Shown here: positions 27,054-35,553 of the stretch, piece by piece
Position numbering within the stretch: position 1 is the first letter of the stretch
Layout of the letters: every line of letters begins with the position of its first letter
Source of the DNA: an uncultured Mycoplasmatales bacterium
GTDB taxonomy: Bacteria > Bacillota_I > Bacilli_A > UBA3375
Direction of reading: 5' to 3'
DNA: 64,000 nt
Assembly: GCA_937936465.1 (NCBI GenBank)
Contig: CALDDH010000004.1
Location: 1 to 64,000 of the forward strand
Notes under the pieces: generated by a model
Databases searched by the model: none
Seen by the model: the letters and a program-made list of their open reading frames with translations, nothing else
Told to the model about the DNA's origin: nothing
Made by a program: the position numbers and the translations under genes

Positions 27054-28835
27054 ATGAAAGAAAAGATTATAATTATTATAACAATCTTATTTTTTTGTTT
27101 TTTAAGTTTCAATATTTTCAGACAACTTGAATTTAATATTAATTATCCTGATGAATCCTATAAAATCCAAGTAGAACAAAATATTGATGTTAATGCTGAG
27201 CAAGTGAAAACTTATTTAGAGGACAATCAAATGCTTATTTACAGGGAGCTTGAAAAAATTCCTTTTTTCTTAACTAATGCAGATCAGTTTAATAAAATGA
27301 TCTATCCTAAAGAAGAAAATATTTATGATTATATCGCACGTGAAGATAATGCTGGAGTTTATATTGTTGATATGAATAATGCATTAATTACTGTGGATCA
27401 ATTAGAAAGTGAGATTGAAAATAATTTTTCAGTTAACTTCAACGTAGGTGGGATAGTAGATCCCGGCTTTAATCAAATAATGCGCATAAAAACATTGTTA
27501 GTATACATTGGATTAATAATCTTATTAATCATGCAAATATTACTCAATATTAATAATAAGAAAAATGAGTTATTTATTAAATATGTTAATGGTTGGAACG
27601 AATCTAAAATAATCAAACAAGATGCAAAAAGATTATGTTATTTATTTTCAATCAGCTATATAATTTTCATGTTAATCTTGACAACCTATTATGGATATTT
27701 AACATACATATTATTACTTTTAATAATCTTTACATTACTGATTATTAACTTAGTTATTTATGTTTTAGTCTATATAGTGTATAAGGCTGATAGAAGAGCT
27801 ATTTTTAAAAATAAATTAAAGATTGGAAAACCTAAGATTATATTAACACAAGTAGTCACATTAGTGTTAACAGTAATTGTTGTGATCTTCAGTGTTAACA
27901 TGTTAATTACAAGTGTTTTAACAATATCATATACTACTAGAGATACAATAGGATTAAATAAAAATAAAGAAAGCTTAAATTCATATTTATATGCAACATC
28001 ACAATTAGATGTATTAACTGAAAAAGATTTAATTGAGTATAACAAGCAAATGCGAGAAATTGGTGCATTTGTGTTTGGTGTTTTAGAAAGTGATACATTT
28101 GGAAAGTATATATTAAGTGAATTAAATTATATTGACGACTTAATGCAAACAGATGTAGATATACCCGCTAATTCATTATTAGTGCCAATTGAAGATAAGG
28201 AAGAATTTGAAAAAGATTCACAAGGGTGCCTTGAATTTGATTGCACTAATCTAATTTACTATGAGCAAGACATTACAACATCAACTTTTGAACAAGGTTT
28301 TAGTACACTTGATAATCCAATTATCCAATTACAAGATGGTGGAACTTCAACATCATTTATTATACCTGGATACAGTGAAGATAATGGGAAAGAAGCAGAG
28401 GTTGATCAAATTGTAGCTAATACTGTGATGGATTCAAATTATAGTGGAGGATTGCAAGTTAAAACATATGATGATTTTAAAGCAATTAATCTTAGAGCAT
28501 TAATAAGTGATATTATGAGGTTAGTTGGATCGATTATCTTGATGTTTATATTGATTTATTTAATTAATAGTGTTTATATAAGAAGATATAATCAAATTAA
28601 TCAAGAAAAGATTTTTGCTTTAAAAGTCAATGGTTATAAGTTAAGAGCAATATATAAGGAAGTTTTAATCAATTATTTGATTTGTTATTTAATTAACATA
28701 TTAATTATTGTAACTTTTTCTCAAAGTATGACATTAGTTAAATTTATTATAATTTCAGTTACATATTTATTAGTTATTATAATTATTAATAATAATTTTA
28801 AAAGTTATTTAAAACTAATATATAAAAATAAATGA
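27054..28835 (+). CDS. Bacteriocin-associated integral membrane protein (lactococcin 972 group)
   Basis: A 593-residue protein. It has an N-terminal span (about 3-22), a ~130-residue outside domain, a membrane block (about 148-168, 195-240, 265-295), a second outside domain (about 295-475) and three C-terminal spans (about 490-590). This arrangement fits the 'bacteriocin-associated integral membrane (putative immunity)' family, DUF1430-like, that accompanies lactococcin 972 peptides, and it is organised like an FtsX/MacB-type permease. I chose ATG 27054 (GAGAGGG upstream) over an earlier in-frame TTG that lies in the terminator hairpin. It probably pairs with the ATPase encoded 9 bases downstream. 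Confidence 0.82.
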   Translation: MKEKIIIIITILFFCFLSFNIFRQLEFNINYPDESYKIQVEQNIDVNAEQVKTYLEDNQMLIYRELEKIPFFLTNADQFNKMIYPKEENIYDYIAREDNAGVYIVDMNNALITVDQLESEIENNFSVNFNVGGIVDPGFNQIMRIKTLLVYIGLIILLIMQILLNINNKKNELFIKYVNGWNESKIIKQDAKRLCYLFSISYIIFMLILTTYYGYLTYILLLLIIFTLLIINLVIYVLVYIVYKADRRAIFKNKLKIGKPKIILTQVVTLVLTVIVVIFSVNMLITSVLTISYTTRDTIGLNKNKESLNSYLYATSQLDVLTEKDLIEYNKQMREIGAFVFGVLESDTFGKYILSELNYIDDLMQTDVDIPANSLLVPIEDKEEFEKDSQGCLEFDCTNLIYYEQDITTSTFEQGFSTLDNPIIQLQDGGTSTSFIIPGYSEDNGKEAEVDQIVANTVMDSNYSGGLQVKTYDDFKAINLRALISDIMRLVGSIILMFILIYLINSVYIRRYNQINQEKIFALKVNGYKLRAIYKEVLINYLICYLINILIIVTFSQSMTLVKFIIISVTYLLVIIIINNNFKSYLKLIYKNK

Positions 28836-28844
28836 AGGAGATAA

Positions 28845-29516
28845 ATGCTTAAAATAGTTGATGGAAGTAAATCGTATGACCAAGTTGTATGGAAAAATGT
28901 AAATATAAATTTTGAAAAAAATAAAGTATACGTTATAAGTGGTGAAAGTGGATCAGGTAAAACAACTCTTTTAAACATATTAGCTAATTTTGAACAATTA
29001 GATGATGGTCAAGTTTTCTTGGGTGATCAGATTTATCAAAAGCCATTTAGTAATAATAAGTTATATCGAAAAGATATTTCAATTGTCTTTCAAGACTATG
29101 CATTAATAAATAATCAAACTGTGTTAGATAATTTATTAATAGCCTTAGAATATGTTAATCTAAGTAATAAAGAAAAAAAAGAACTAATTATTGAAGAATT
29201 AATAAAAATCGGTTTAGCTAATTTAGAAAATAAAAAAGTAGCAACTTTAAGTGGAGGTCAACGGCAAAGAGTTGGATTACTACGTGCTAAGATTAAACCT
29301 TCTAAAGTTATTTTATTAGATGAACCAACTGGGAATCTTGATCAAAAAAATGTTCAATTAATTAAAGACTTAATAACCGAGTTGGCAGTAGATCACACAA
29401 TAATAGTCATAACACATGATTTATCATATTTAGAAATTGCAGATTTTCATTTGGAAATAAAAGATCAATCAATTAACAATCAAAATATTGATATTAACAA
29501 TGAACCACTAAAATAA
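28845..29516 (+). CDS. ABC transporter ATP-binding protein, lactococcin 972 group exporter/immunity
   Basis: A 223-residue ABC ATPase of the LolD/MacB type. SGESGSGKTTLLNILANFEQ (about 31-50) is Walker A, VFQDYALI the Q-loop, ATLSGGQRQRVGLLRAKI the signature, and VILLDEPTGNLD Walker B. The H-loop is ITHDLS. It works with the preceding membrane protein. In the family this pair is thought to give immunity and/or export; which one cannot be told from sequence. AAGGAG precedes ATG. Confidence 0.9.
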   Translation: MLKIVDGSKSYDQVVWKNVNINFEKNKVYVISGESGSGKTTLLNILANFEQLDDGQVFLGDQIYQKPFSNNKLYRKDISIVFQDYALINNQTVLDNLLIALEYVNLSNKEKKELIIEELIKIGLANLENKKVATLSGGQRQRVGLLRAKIKPSKVILLDEPTGNLDQKNVQLIKDLITELAVDHTIIVITHDLSYLEIADFHLEIKDQSINNQNIDINNEPLK

Positions 29517-29585
29517 TAATTATATATCATACAAATAGTTATTTAAATAATTTTAATTAAATAATCAATTATTAAATTGAATATG

Positions 29586-29594
29586 TGTTATAAT
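29586..29594 (+). promoter_or_regulatory. Extended -10 promoter of rplS
   Basis: TGTTATAAT lies 64 bases before the rplS start, so rplS is transcribed independently of ffh and the bacteriocin genes. Confidence 0.6.
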
Positions 29595-29612
29595 ATATGA
29601 GTTAAATAAAAG

Positions 29613-29648
29613 TTTTCCTCTTACTATGTAGTAAAGAAAATGAACTAA
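29613..29648 (+). promoter_or_regulatory. Probable ribosomal protein L19 leader (autoregulatory RNA)
   Basis: TTTTC-CTC-TTACTA-TG-TAGTAA-A-GAAAA folds into a two-part hairpin just before the rplS ribosome-binding site and ends GTAAAGAAAATGAACT. Position and shape fit the L19 leader known upstream of rplS in Bacillota, where L19 represses its own translation. It is short, so a structure model would be needed to be sure. Confidence 0.5.
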
Positions 29649-29657
29649 GGAGAAAGA

Positions 29658-30005
29658 ATGAGAAATCAATTAATAGAATTAGTTACAAAAAATCAATTGA
29701 AAACAGATGTTGAACCATTTAAAGTTGGAGATACTGTTGCAGTTGGTGTTAAGATAGTAGAAGGTGAGAAATCAAGAATTCAAAAATTTGAAGGAGTTGT
29801 TATTTCTCAAAAGGGATCAGGTATTCAAATGAATGTTACTGTTCGTAAAATTTCAAATGGAATTGGAGTAGAAAGAACTTTCCCAGTTAACTCACCAAAC
29901 ATTACAGAAATTAAAGTTACAAGAAAAGGTAAAGTAAGACGTGCTAAATTATATTACTTACGTGAATTAAGTGGTAAATCAGCAAGAATTAAAGAAAGAA
30001 TATAA
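29658..30005 (+). CDS. rplS: 50S ribosomal protein L19
   Basis: A 115-residue ribosomal protein at the 30S-50S interface. [37 protein letters not shown] and [13 protein letters not shown] are invariant L19 blocks, and [20 protein letters not shown] is the C-terminus. It is transcribed alone, between its leader and a terminator. Confidence 0.98.
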   Translation: MRNQLIELVTKNQLKTDVEPFKVGDTVAVGVKIVEGEKSRIQKFEGVVISQKGSGIQMNVTVRKISNGIGVERTFPVNSPNITEIKVTRKGKVRRAKLYYLRELSGKSARIKERI

Positions 30006-30012
30006 AATAACT

Positions 30013-30038
30013 AACTGGTGCTTTTGCATCAGTTTTTT
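30013..30038 (+). terminator. Terminator after rplS
   Basis: AACTGGTGC-TTTT-GCATCAGTT (one G-U pair) followed by TTTT. Confidence 0.75.
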
Positions 30039-30059
30039 AATTTAAAAATTAAGTGAATA

Positions 30060-30068
30060 TGTTATAAT
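30060..30068 (+). promoter_or_regulatory. Extended -10 promoter of rbgA-rnhB
   Basis: TGTTATAAT lies 20 bases before the rbgA ATG. Confidence 0.6.
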
Positions 30069-30088
30069 TAACTAAAGGAAGGATATAA

Positions 30089-30943
30089 ATGGAAAAAGAA
30101 AATAATATTCAATGGTATCCAGGCCATATGTTCAAGGCCAAAAAAGAAATTATTGAAAAATTAAAAATAATTGATTTTGTTGTTGAAATCATTGATGCAA
30201 GAGTACCAAGGTCATCACATAATTTAATGCTTGATAGTATAACAGAAAACAAAGCAAAATTAATTGTTTTTAGTAAAATAGATTATATAAATGTTAAAAG
30301 TATTGAAAAATTTGAAAAAGATTATCATAATAATGGTTACAATACAATTAAAGTTAATTTAAAAAAAAGTCAAGAGAGACAAAAAGTATTAAATTATATC
30401 GATCAATTAACAATACCAATTAAAGAAAAATTTGCAAAAAAAGGAATCAATAAAACAATTAGAATTTTAATAGTTGGGATGCCTAATGTTGGAAAATCAA
30501 CATTTATAAATTTTCTTGTTAATAAGAAAAAGACAGCAATAGCTGATAGGCCAGGGGTCACAAAACAACAAATATGGATTAAATTAAGTCGTGATATAGA
30601 GTTACTTGATACACCAGGAGTATTAGTTCCAAAAATTCAAGATAAGATATATGGATACAATTTAGTTTTATGTTCGATTATTAAAGAGCAAATTGTAAAC
30701 CGTGAAGAAGTAGCTATTTATTTATTAGAATTTTTATTTGAAAGAAATTTTTGGGTTGTAAAAAAAAGATATAACTTAGACTATAATAACGCAGAATTTG
30801 ATGTTGAAGATCTTTATAATAAGATTGGTAAGAACATTGGGGCTTTATTGAAAAAAGGTGAAATTGACTATGATAGAGTTACAAATACAATTTTAAATGA
30901 TTATCGTGATAAGAAATTAGGTAATTTGGTTTTAGATGAGTAA
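30089..30943 (+). CDS. rbgA: Ribosome biogenesis GTPase RbgA (YlqF)
   Basis: A 284-residue circularly permuted GTPase needed for late 50S assembly. The order is G4-G1-G3: IVFSKIDY (about 64-71), then GMPNVGKSTFINFL (about 130-143), GVTKQQIWI and LLDTPGVLVP. IQWYPGHMFKAKKE at the N-terminus is the RbgA-specific motif. It overlaps rnhB by 8 bases, the same order as ylqF-rnhB in Bacillus. Confidence 0.96.
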   Translation: MEKENNIQWYPGHMFKAKKEIIEKLKIIDFVVEIIDARVPRSSHNLMLDSITENKAKLIVFSKIDYINVKSIEKFEKDYHNNGYNTIKVNLKKSQERQKVLNYIDQLTIPIKEKFAKKGINKTIRILIVGMPNVGKSTFINFLVNKKKTAIADRPGVTKQQIWIKLSRDIELLDTPGVLVPKIQDKIYGYNLVLCSIIKEQIVNREEVAIYLLEFLFERNFWVVKKRYNLDYNNAEFDVEDLYNKIGKNIGALLKKGEIDYDRVTNTILNDYRDKKLGNLVLDE

Positions 30944-31562
30944 AGATATTTCACAGTATAATCAGAAAAATAAATATGAAAAAAAATATTTAGATCAAGG
31001 TTACAAATATATTGCAGGTATAGATGAAGTTGGTCGAGGTCCACTGGCAGGGCGTGTATACTGTGCAGTTGTTATATTAAATCCTGATATACCAATATAT
31101 GGTTTGAAAGATTCAAAGAAATTATCTAAAATAAAAATTAATATACTACAGGAACAAATTAAAAAGAATTGTTTAGATTATGCTATTAGTTATTGTGAGG
31201 TTCAAACAATTGATAAAATTGGAATTAAAAATGCTGTTATATTAGCTATGAAAAAGGCAGTCAATAAATTGAAAATAAGGCCTAATATTGTATTAGTAGA
31301 TTATGAAAAAGTTGATTTTAATGAATTAGAAAGCATAGCAATAAAGCATGGTGATGATCTATCTAATTCAATTGCAGCTGCTTCGATTATTGCAAAATAT
31401 GAGCGAGATAAATATATGTTTAAAAAAAGTCTTAAATATCCTGAATATGGATTTGAAACAAATGTTGGATATGGAACTAAAAAGCATTTGGAAGCAATAA
31501 AAGTTCATGGACCAATCAAAAAACTTCATCGTTTTTCATTTAAACCAATGCGGGAGGAATAA
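30936..31562 (+). CDS. rnhB: Ribonuclease HII
   Basis: A 208-residue enzyme removing ribonucleotides and RNA primers from RNA:DNA hybrids. AGIDEVGRGPLAG holds the catalytic Asp-Glu, GLKDSKKLSK follows, and SIAAASIIAKYERDKYM is the third block. YPEYGFETNVGYGTKKHLEA is the C-terminal signature. Family length is normal. It is translationally coupled to rbgA. Confidence 0.96.
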   Translation: MSKDISQYNQKNKYEKKYLDQGYKYIAGIDEVGRGPLAGRVYCAVVILNPDIPIYGLKDSKKLSKIKINILQEQIKKNCLDYAISYCEVQTIDKIGIKNAVILAMKKAVNKLKIRPNIVLVDYEKVDFNELESIAIKHGDDLSNSIAAASIIAKYERDKYMFKKSLKYPEYGFETNVGYGTKKHLEAIKVHGPIKKLHRFSFKPMREE

Positions 31563-31563
31563 A

Positions 31564-32421
31564 GTGAAATATTTAATATCAATAATAATTATCTCAATAT
31601 TTATAATAATATTATTTACAACTGAGTATACACAAACAGAAATAGAAACAATGAAAATCTCAACAAATGAAATTGATAATATATCAATTGATGTTGAGAA
31701 ATTAGAAGTAAATATTGCAGCAACTGAACAAGATTATATTACGGTTGAACATATATTTAATCAAAAAAACCAAAAAAATATTAAGCTTTATTCAAATATA
31801 GATGATAAAACATTATATATTTCTGATTATATTGAAAGAGAAAAAAAAATAATTAGTCCAAAAGAAATTTTAAATATTTATATTCCTAAAAATTTTAGAC
31901 TAGATAATTTACATATTAATTTAAAATCTGGTAAAATTAAAGTTAATAATATTAATATAAATGATTTAATAATTACTACTAACCAGGCATCTATAAATCT
32001 TAATAACTTAAATGCAAAAAATATATCAATTTCTAATAATATTGGAAGCAATAAATTAACAAATTTAAAAACAGAGACACTTGCTGTTGGTGGCAATGAA
32101 ATGTATTTAGAAATCACTAATTTAATTGCTAAAAAGAATGTAATTAATGCAGAAGGTAGCAGTGAAATTCATTTGACAAATACAATTTCTGATATACTGA
32201 ATATTTATGCACCAAAAGGGAATTTGTTTTTAGAAGTTCAATCAAATTTAAATTATGAAATTTATACAAGTGAAATTATTGAAAGTAAATACTTTGAATA
32301 TAATAATAATAGTTATCGATATATTGGTGATGAAAAACTTAAAAGTTCGGAAATAATAAATATTAATCAAATTGATGAAGTTAATATAATAATGAATTCT
32401 AAGGAGACTAATGAAAAATGA
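31564..32421 (+). CDS. Membrane-anchored DUF4097-like beta-repeat protein
   Basis: A 285-residue protein from a GTG start at 31564, behind GGGAGG. One N-terminal anchor (about 3-21) is followed by an extracytoplasmic domain of repeated short beta-strands (alternating I/L/N patterns such as KIKVNNININDLIITTNQAS), typical of the right-handed helix in DUF4097/putative adhesin proteins. In Bacillota these often accompany membrane-stress regulators such as LiaG. It is followed with a 10-base overlap by a MarR-type regulator gene. Function is not known. Confidence 0.65.
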   Translation: MKYLISIIIISIFIIILFTTEYTQTEIETMKISTNEIDNISIDVEKLEVNIAATEQDYITVEHIFNQKNQKNIKLYSNIDDKTLYISDYIEREKKIISPKEILNIYIPKNFRLDNLHINLKSGKIKVNNININDLIITTNQASINLNNLNAKNISISNNIGSNKLTNLKTETLAVGGNEMYLEITNLIAKKNVINAEGSSEIHLTNTISDILNIYAPKGNLFLEVQSNLNYEIYTSEIIESKYFEYNNNSYRYIGDEKLKSSEIININQIDEVNIIMNSKETNEK

Positions 32422-32869
32422 ACTGATTGAAAACGAAAATATTAACGATCACTTTGTAGAAATTTTTAATTTAATCTTAGTTTTAGAAGAAAAATCATTG
32501 AAAAAAAAGGGAATTATTGGTTTATCATTAGTAGAAATTCATGTGATTGAAGCAGTTATTAAGCTTGGGTCAGAAGCAACAATGAAAACTGTAGCTAAAG
32601 AACTTAAGATATCATTAAGTAGTTTAAGTGTTTCAACAAATGTACTTATTAAAAAAGGCTATTTAATTAAAATACCATCTAAGTTAGATAAAAGGGTAAG
32701 GCATTTAAAAGAAACATCAAAAAGTTTAGAAATTAATAAGATACATGTTCAATGGCATAAGGAATTTGTTGATAATGCGTTAATTAATTTTGATAATGAA
32801 CAAAGAACAATATTACTAGGCTTATTAAAAAATTTAAATAATTATTTACAAATAAATCTTGATCAATAG
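32411..32869 (+). CDS. MarR-family transcriptional regulator
   Basis: A 152-residue winged-helix protein. The recognition part runs through ATMKTVAKELKISLSSLSVS and TNVLIKKGYLIKIPSKLDKR, with the wing basic residues KRVRHLKET. This layout is typical of MarR. A fatty-acid regulator of the FabT type is possible but not shown. It overlaps the upstream DUF4097-like gene and precedes rmuC by 12 bases, so it may control this operon. Confidence 0.78.
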   Translation: MKNELIENENINDHFVEIFNLILVLEEKSLKKKGIIGLSLVEIHVIEAVIKLGSEATMKTVAKELKISLSSLSVSTNVLIKKGYLIKIPSKLDKRVRHLKETSKSLEINKIHVQWHKEFVDNALINFDNEQRTILLGLLKNLNNYLQINLDQ

Positions 32870-32881
32870 TAGGGAGGTAAA

Positions 32882-33985
32882 TTGCAAAAAATTCTATATA
32901 TATTTTTATCAATTATTACAATTGGAATATTTAATTTTTATTTAAAGAAGTATAATGGTATAGATGATAAAAATAATCATTATACAAATGAATTAGATAG
33001 ATTAACACATAAGATTGAAAATCAATTTATAAATCAAAATATGGTTTATCAACAGAATATTGATAGTTTAACACAAAATTTAGATGTTAAATTATCATCA
33101 CAAAACATTAAAAGTAATCAAGATTTAAGATTTTTAATCAATGAATTAGAAAATAAAGTTGCATCATCACAAAAACTTAATAATGAACAAATAAAAGAAG
33201 TTATTAGTAAAATGGCATATATAAATTCTTCACAAGAGCAATTAATTAAATTAGGTGATAGTGTTGAGAAATTAGAGAAGACTTTATCTGATAAAAAATC
33301 TCGTGGATATTTTGGAGAAATTCAATTAAATAATATATTTGAAAGTATATTTGGCAAAGATAACTCAGCTATTTTTGAAAAGCAATACATATTAAGTAAT
33401 AATAAGCAAGTTGATATGATATTACATACACCAAAGCCACTTGGTAGTATATGTATTGATTCAAAATTCCCTTTAGAAAACTATTTAGAAATGATCAATG
33501 TTGATAATAATAGTGAAACTAAATTATCAGCTCAAAGAAAATTTAAAAGTGATATAAAGAAACACATTAATGATATTGCAGAAAAATATATAATTAACAA
33601 TGAAACTGCAACACAAGCAATTATGTTTATCCCATCTGAAGCAATATTTTCAGAAATAAATTTAAATAATCAGGATTTAATATTATATTCATATAAAAAA
33701 AATATACTGATTGCCTCCCCAACAACATTAATAGGTATCTTAAATGTCATTCAAATTATTATCAAAGATATTCATATGGCAGAAAATGTAATTGAAATAC
33801 AAGAACAACTAAGTCAATTAAAAGATGAATTTATAAGGTATGATAAAAGATGGAATAATTTTCAAAAACACTTAGATAATTTATATACAGATGCAAAAGA
33901 TATAACTGTTACTAGCAAAAAAATTACAAATAAATTTATCCAGATTGAAGCAGGAGAAAAAAGAGGTAAAGATGAAGAAGATTAG
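32882..33985 (+). CDS. rmuC: RmuC-family DNA recombination protein
   Basis: A 367-residue protein with an N-terminal membrane span (about 3-18), a coiled coil (about 30-135) and the RmuC nuclease-like domain (about 137-330), including RGYFGEIQLNNIFE and ICIDSKFPLENYLEM with the PD-(D/E)xK-like D-S-K and QAIMFIPSEAIFSEI. RmuC limits inversions between short repeats. The start is TTG, four bases after GGGAGG-type SD. It overlaps mreC by 14 bases. Confidence 0.85.
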   Translation: MQKILYIFLSIITIGIFNFYLKKYNGIDDKNNHYTNELDRLTHKIENQFINQNMVYQQNIDSLTQNLDVKLSSQNIKSNQDLRFLINELENKVASSQKLNNEQIKEVISKMAYINSSQEQLIKLGDSVEKLEKTLSDKKSRGYFGEIQLNNIFESIFGKDNSAIFEKQYILSNNKQVDMILHTPKPLGSICIDSKFPLENYLEMINVDNNSETKLSAQRKFKSDIKKHINDIAEKYIINNETATQAIMFIPSEAIFSEINLNNQDLILYSYKKNILIASPTTLIGILNVIQIIIKDIHMAENVIEIQEQLSQLKDEFIRYDKRWNNFQKHLDNLYTDAKDITVTSKKITNKFIQIEAGEKRGKDEED

Positions 33986-34778
33986 AAATATACTATTATT
34001 ATTATTATTATTATTAGTAACATTAAATATAATATTATTGATACCTGGTTTTAAGAGTAGCATATATAATGTCTCTAATTTCTTTAATCAAATAATCCAC
34101 AATATAGAAAGTACAATAAGTAATAGTTTAGGTTTTTTAGCAGATCAAAAAAAACTAGTTGAAAATAACAATCAATTAGTAAATAAAAATCAAAGTTTAG
34201 AAGATAATAATACATTTTTAACTAATCAAATTAATGAACTTGAAAATAAAAATAAAGAGTTAGAGTCTCAACTTGAACTTGAACAAATAAATCATGATTA
34301 TGAGTATATTAATGCTGAAATAATTCAAAGGAATATTGAGTCATGGAATAAAGAAGTAACAATTAACAAAGGAACTAATGATGGAGTTAAAGAAGGTGAT
34401 GGAGTTTTATATAAAGGTATATTATTTGGATTTGTATCTGATGTGGAAAAAACTTATTCACATGTCACCTTAATAACTGATCCTAATTTAAGTCAAAAGT
34501 TACCAGTCTCTTCATCAGGAGCTAAAAGTACTCAAGGATTTTTAAAAGAATATAATGAAAATACTAATACATTTATCTTTGAACCACTAAGTATTGAAAA
34601 TAGTATTGAGATTGGTGATTTAATTTTAACAAATGAATATACAAAAAAAATAATTAGTGGAATTGAAATTGGAATAGTAACAAATATTGAAGGGGAAGGG
34701 GCTAATCAAAAAATTTTTGTAGAACCAACAGAAAATTCACAAAATGCTGATTATGTAACGGTAATTACAAATGGATAA
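33972..34778 (+). CDS. mreC: Rod shape-determining protein MreC
   Basis: A 268-residue bitopic protein. It has a short basic N-terminus, a span (about 7-24), a coiled coil (about 55-115) and the MreC double beta-barrel: AEIIQRNIESWNKEVTINKG, then GVKEGDGVLYKGILFGFVSD and VTLITDPNLSQKLPVS. It scaffolds the elongation complex. I chose ATG 33972 because AGAGGT lies just upstream; the longer frame start has no ribosome-binding site. mreD follows with an 8-base overlap. Confidence 0.92.
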   Translation: MKKIRNILLLLLLLLVTLNIILLIPGFKSSIYNVSNFFNQIIHNIESTISNSLGFLADQKKLVENNNQLVNKNQSLEDNNTFLTNQINELENKNKELESQLELEQINHDYEYINAEIIQRNIESWNKEVTINKGTNDGVKEGDGVLYKGILFGFVSDVEKTYSHVTLITDPNLSQKLPVSSSGAKSTQGFLKEYNENTNTFIFEPLSIENSIEIGDLILTNEYTKKIISGIEIGIVTNIEGEGANQKIFVEPTENSQNADYVTVITNG

Positions 34779-35322
34779 TATTATAAGTAAAGATATTACT
34801 AAAGTTTTGTTTGTAGGTATAATATTAATTTTGATTCAGCAATTTATTGGATTATATTTTAACTTTTTATTTATTAATAATATCAATTTTGTATTAATTA
34901 TTATGTTTATATTTTATAAATCGCAAGTTCTAGAAAATTCTGATATAAATGAAAAAGAATTTAAACAAGAATTATTTATAGTGGCTATATTAGGTTTTAT
35001 TTATGGTGTATTAAAAAATCAGTATGTTGGCTTTTATACAATTATTTTTTTAATTATACCAATTATAATTAAAATAAAGAATAAATATAATATAATATTA
35101 ATTGGACAATTATTTATGGTGTTGTTATATTTTTCATTATTAATTTATGGACCCTTATTATTTGATTATTTATTTTATAATTTAAATAATACAACTAATT
35201 TAATGGATTTGATTAATCAAAAATTTAGTTATATGATTATCAATAGTTTAATAACATGGTTTTTACTAATTTTATCAAGCAAGAAAAAAAGAAAAAAAGA
35301 TAATTTATTTTTAAGGAGATAA
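34771..35322 (+). CDS. mreD: Rod shape-determining protein MreD
   Basis: A 183-residue hydrophobic protein with five to six membrane spans. Sequence similarity in MreD is low, but its size, topology, the GFIYGVLKNQYVGFYTIIFL stretch (the usual 'G...D......G...' region) and its place directly after mreC support the call. It ends in a basic tail. MreB is not in the window. Confidence 0.8.
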   Translation: MDNIISKDITKVLFVGIILILIQQFIGLYFNFLFINNINFVLIIMFIFYKSQVLENSDINEKEFKQELFIVAILGFIYGVLKNQYVGFYTIIFLIIPIIIKIKNKYNIILIGQLFMVLLYFSLLIYGPLLFDYLFYNLNNTTNLMDLINQKFSYMIINSLITWFLLILSSKKKRKKDNLFLRR

Positions 35323-35553
35323 ATGGAAATTATATATTGTATGAAATGTCATCAGAAAAGACGATTCAAAGCATATGAGGATGTTGTAAAAGATATTAAG
35401 GATAATACAGGTGCACAAATTGTTGAAAGTCAATGTGTTAGTTTTTGTGGTCCAGGTGGTAAGAATCATTTTTGTGTTATTGATGATCAGCTAGTAGTTG
35501 ATCAAGATTATCAAGAGTTCATTAAAAAACTTAAGTTCAAGGGGGATAAATGA
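35323..35553 (+). CDS. Small cysteine-rich protein, possibly metal-binding
   Basis: A 76-residue protein with cysteines at 6, 9, 38, 42 and 51. The pattern C-x2-C ... C-x3-C with CVSFCGPGG recalls small thioredoxin-like [2Fe-2S] or DUF1450 (YuzB-like) proteins, but I cannot assign it firmly. AAGGAG precedes ATG. It starts one base after mreD, and its end overlaps the HD-hydrolase start by 4 bases, so it is co-expressed with both. Confidence 0.6.
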   Translation: MEIIYCMKCHQKRRFKAYEDVVKDIKDNTGAQIVESQCVSFCGPGGKNHFCVIDDQLVVDQDYQEFIKKLKFKGDK

